Positions 63,624-64,000 of a stretch of 64,000 nucleotides of DNA are shown here, one piece after another. Position numbers and translations under genes: made by a program. Under the pieces are notes generated by a model, which was not told where the DNA came from, searched no databases, and was given only the letters and a program-made list of their open reading frames with translations. Source of the DNA: Oceanobacillus sp. FSL K6-2867 (GTDB lineage Bacteria > Bacillota > Bacilli > Bacillales > Amphibacillaceae); the NCBI RefSeq assembly GCF_037963145.1, contig NZ_CP150144.1, positions 4,216,001 to 4,280,000 of the forward strand. Reading direction: 5' to 3'. Position 1 is the first letter of the stretch; the number at the start of each line of letters is the position of its first letter.

Positions 63624-64000
63624 ATGCAAAAAGTAACATTAATTGCTACCGCGGCAATGGGTTTAGAATCAGTAGTTGCACATGAAGTAAAACAATTAGG
63701 ATATGAAGTAACAGTTGAAAACGGCAAAGTTATATTTGAAGCACCACTTTCAGCTATACCGCGCTGTAATTTATGGCTTCGCAGTGCAGATCGGATTAAA
63801 TTAATTGTTGGTCAATTCAAGGCAACAACATTTGATGAACTCTTTGAAGCAACAAAGGCATTGCCATGGGAATATTATATCGCGGAGGACGGACAATTTC
63901 CGGTCTCTGGCAAATCTGTTAAATCAACCTTATTCAGTGTATCTGACTGTCAAGCAATTGTAAAAAAAGCCATTGCTGAAAGATTAAAACTGAAATACGG
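63624..64000 (+). CDS. ypsC: THUMP-domain class I RNA methyltransferase YpsC (5' part)
   Basis: The first 125 codons of a gene cut by the window end. Starts MQKVTLIATAAMGLESVVAHE after AAGGGA; LPRC-like and NLWLRSADRIKLIVGQF are typical of the ferredoxin-like/THUMP N-terminus of RlmL-type 23S rRNA N2-guanine methyltransferases. Position after rnpB matches B. subtilis ypsC. The catalytic domain is outside the window. Confidence 0.88.
   Translation, partial: MQKVTLIATAAMGLESVVAHEVKQLGYEVTVENGKVIFEAPLSAIPRCNLWLRSADRIKLIVGQFKATTFDELFEATKALPWEYYIAEDGQFPVSGKSVKSTLFSVSDCQAIVKKAIAERLKLKY

Overview
The window is a stretch of core chromosome from an AT-rich, endospore-forming, motile Gram-positive bacterium of the Bacillaceae. 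Evidence for this is sleB-ypeB, spoVIF, spoIVA, sspM, the bacillithiol genes ypdA and bshA, the menaquinol:cytochrome c reductase qcrABC, the heptaprenyl (MK-7) synthase genes, TRAP (mtrB) and a type-B RNase P RNA. Gene order follows the Bacillus subtilis sigX-fer...ponA-recU-gpsB-rnpB region closely. Protein divergence and the structured intergenic repeats suggest the Oceanobacillus/Virgibacillus group; that genus guess is inference. At least ten genes start with TTG and five with GTG. Almost everything lies on the + strand.

Layout. 1-1090: DUF4430 lipoprotein plus ECF-transporter S component. 1110-2900: sigX-rsiX with an ECF-type promoter. 3000-11300: fer, ypbB-recS-ypbD-ypbE, mecB, ddl, gudB, ypdA. 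11390-15430: ansA, prsW, sleB-ypeB. 15500-18870: c-di-GMP flagellar brake, cmk, a frameshifted plsC pseudogene and an S1-domain protein. 18900-26200: structured repeat, YIEGIA pair, der, gpsA, spoVIF, yphE-yphF, spoIVA. 26200-27500: a gene-poor gap with degenerate repeats, then hbs. 27580-31880: mtrB, hepS-menG-hepT, ndk, cheR. 32000-38200: aroF-aroB-aroH-hisC-tyrA-aroE, without the trp genes that sit in the middle of this supraoperon in B. subtilis. 38380-43030: ypiA, ypiB, ypiF, qcrABC. 43060-50430: ypjA, a miniature ypjB, a zinc metallopeptidase, ypjC (-), ypjD, dapB, bshA, cca, birA. 50670-57290: dinG, a small ORF, ypmB, asnS, dnaD, nth. 57384-61265 (-): ponA, recU, sspM. 61426-64000: a small unknown gene, yppE, cdd, gpsB, rnpB and the start of ypsC.

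Functional themes are sporulation and germination (SleB/YpeB, SpoIVA, SpoVIF, SspM, probably YIEGIA), cell-wall growth (Ddl, PBP1a, GpsB), DNA replication and repair (RecS, DinG, DnaD, Nth, RecU, HU), aromatic amino-acid synthesis, menaquinone and respiration, and bacillithiol redox. I found no prophage, intact insertion sequence, CRISPR array, toxin-antitoxin pair or defence island, and no convincing new multi-gene system. The most interesting signals are small: a hairpin that would hide the spoVIF ribosome binding site in read-through transcripts but not in transcripts from a promoter lying inside the hairpin; a ypjD gene that seems to start at ATC or ATT; a decayed plsC; a ypjB lacking its middle; a 31-codon ORF with strong expression signals; and gene losses relative to B. 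subtilis (trp cluster, folE, bshB1/mgsA, panBCD, aspB).
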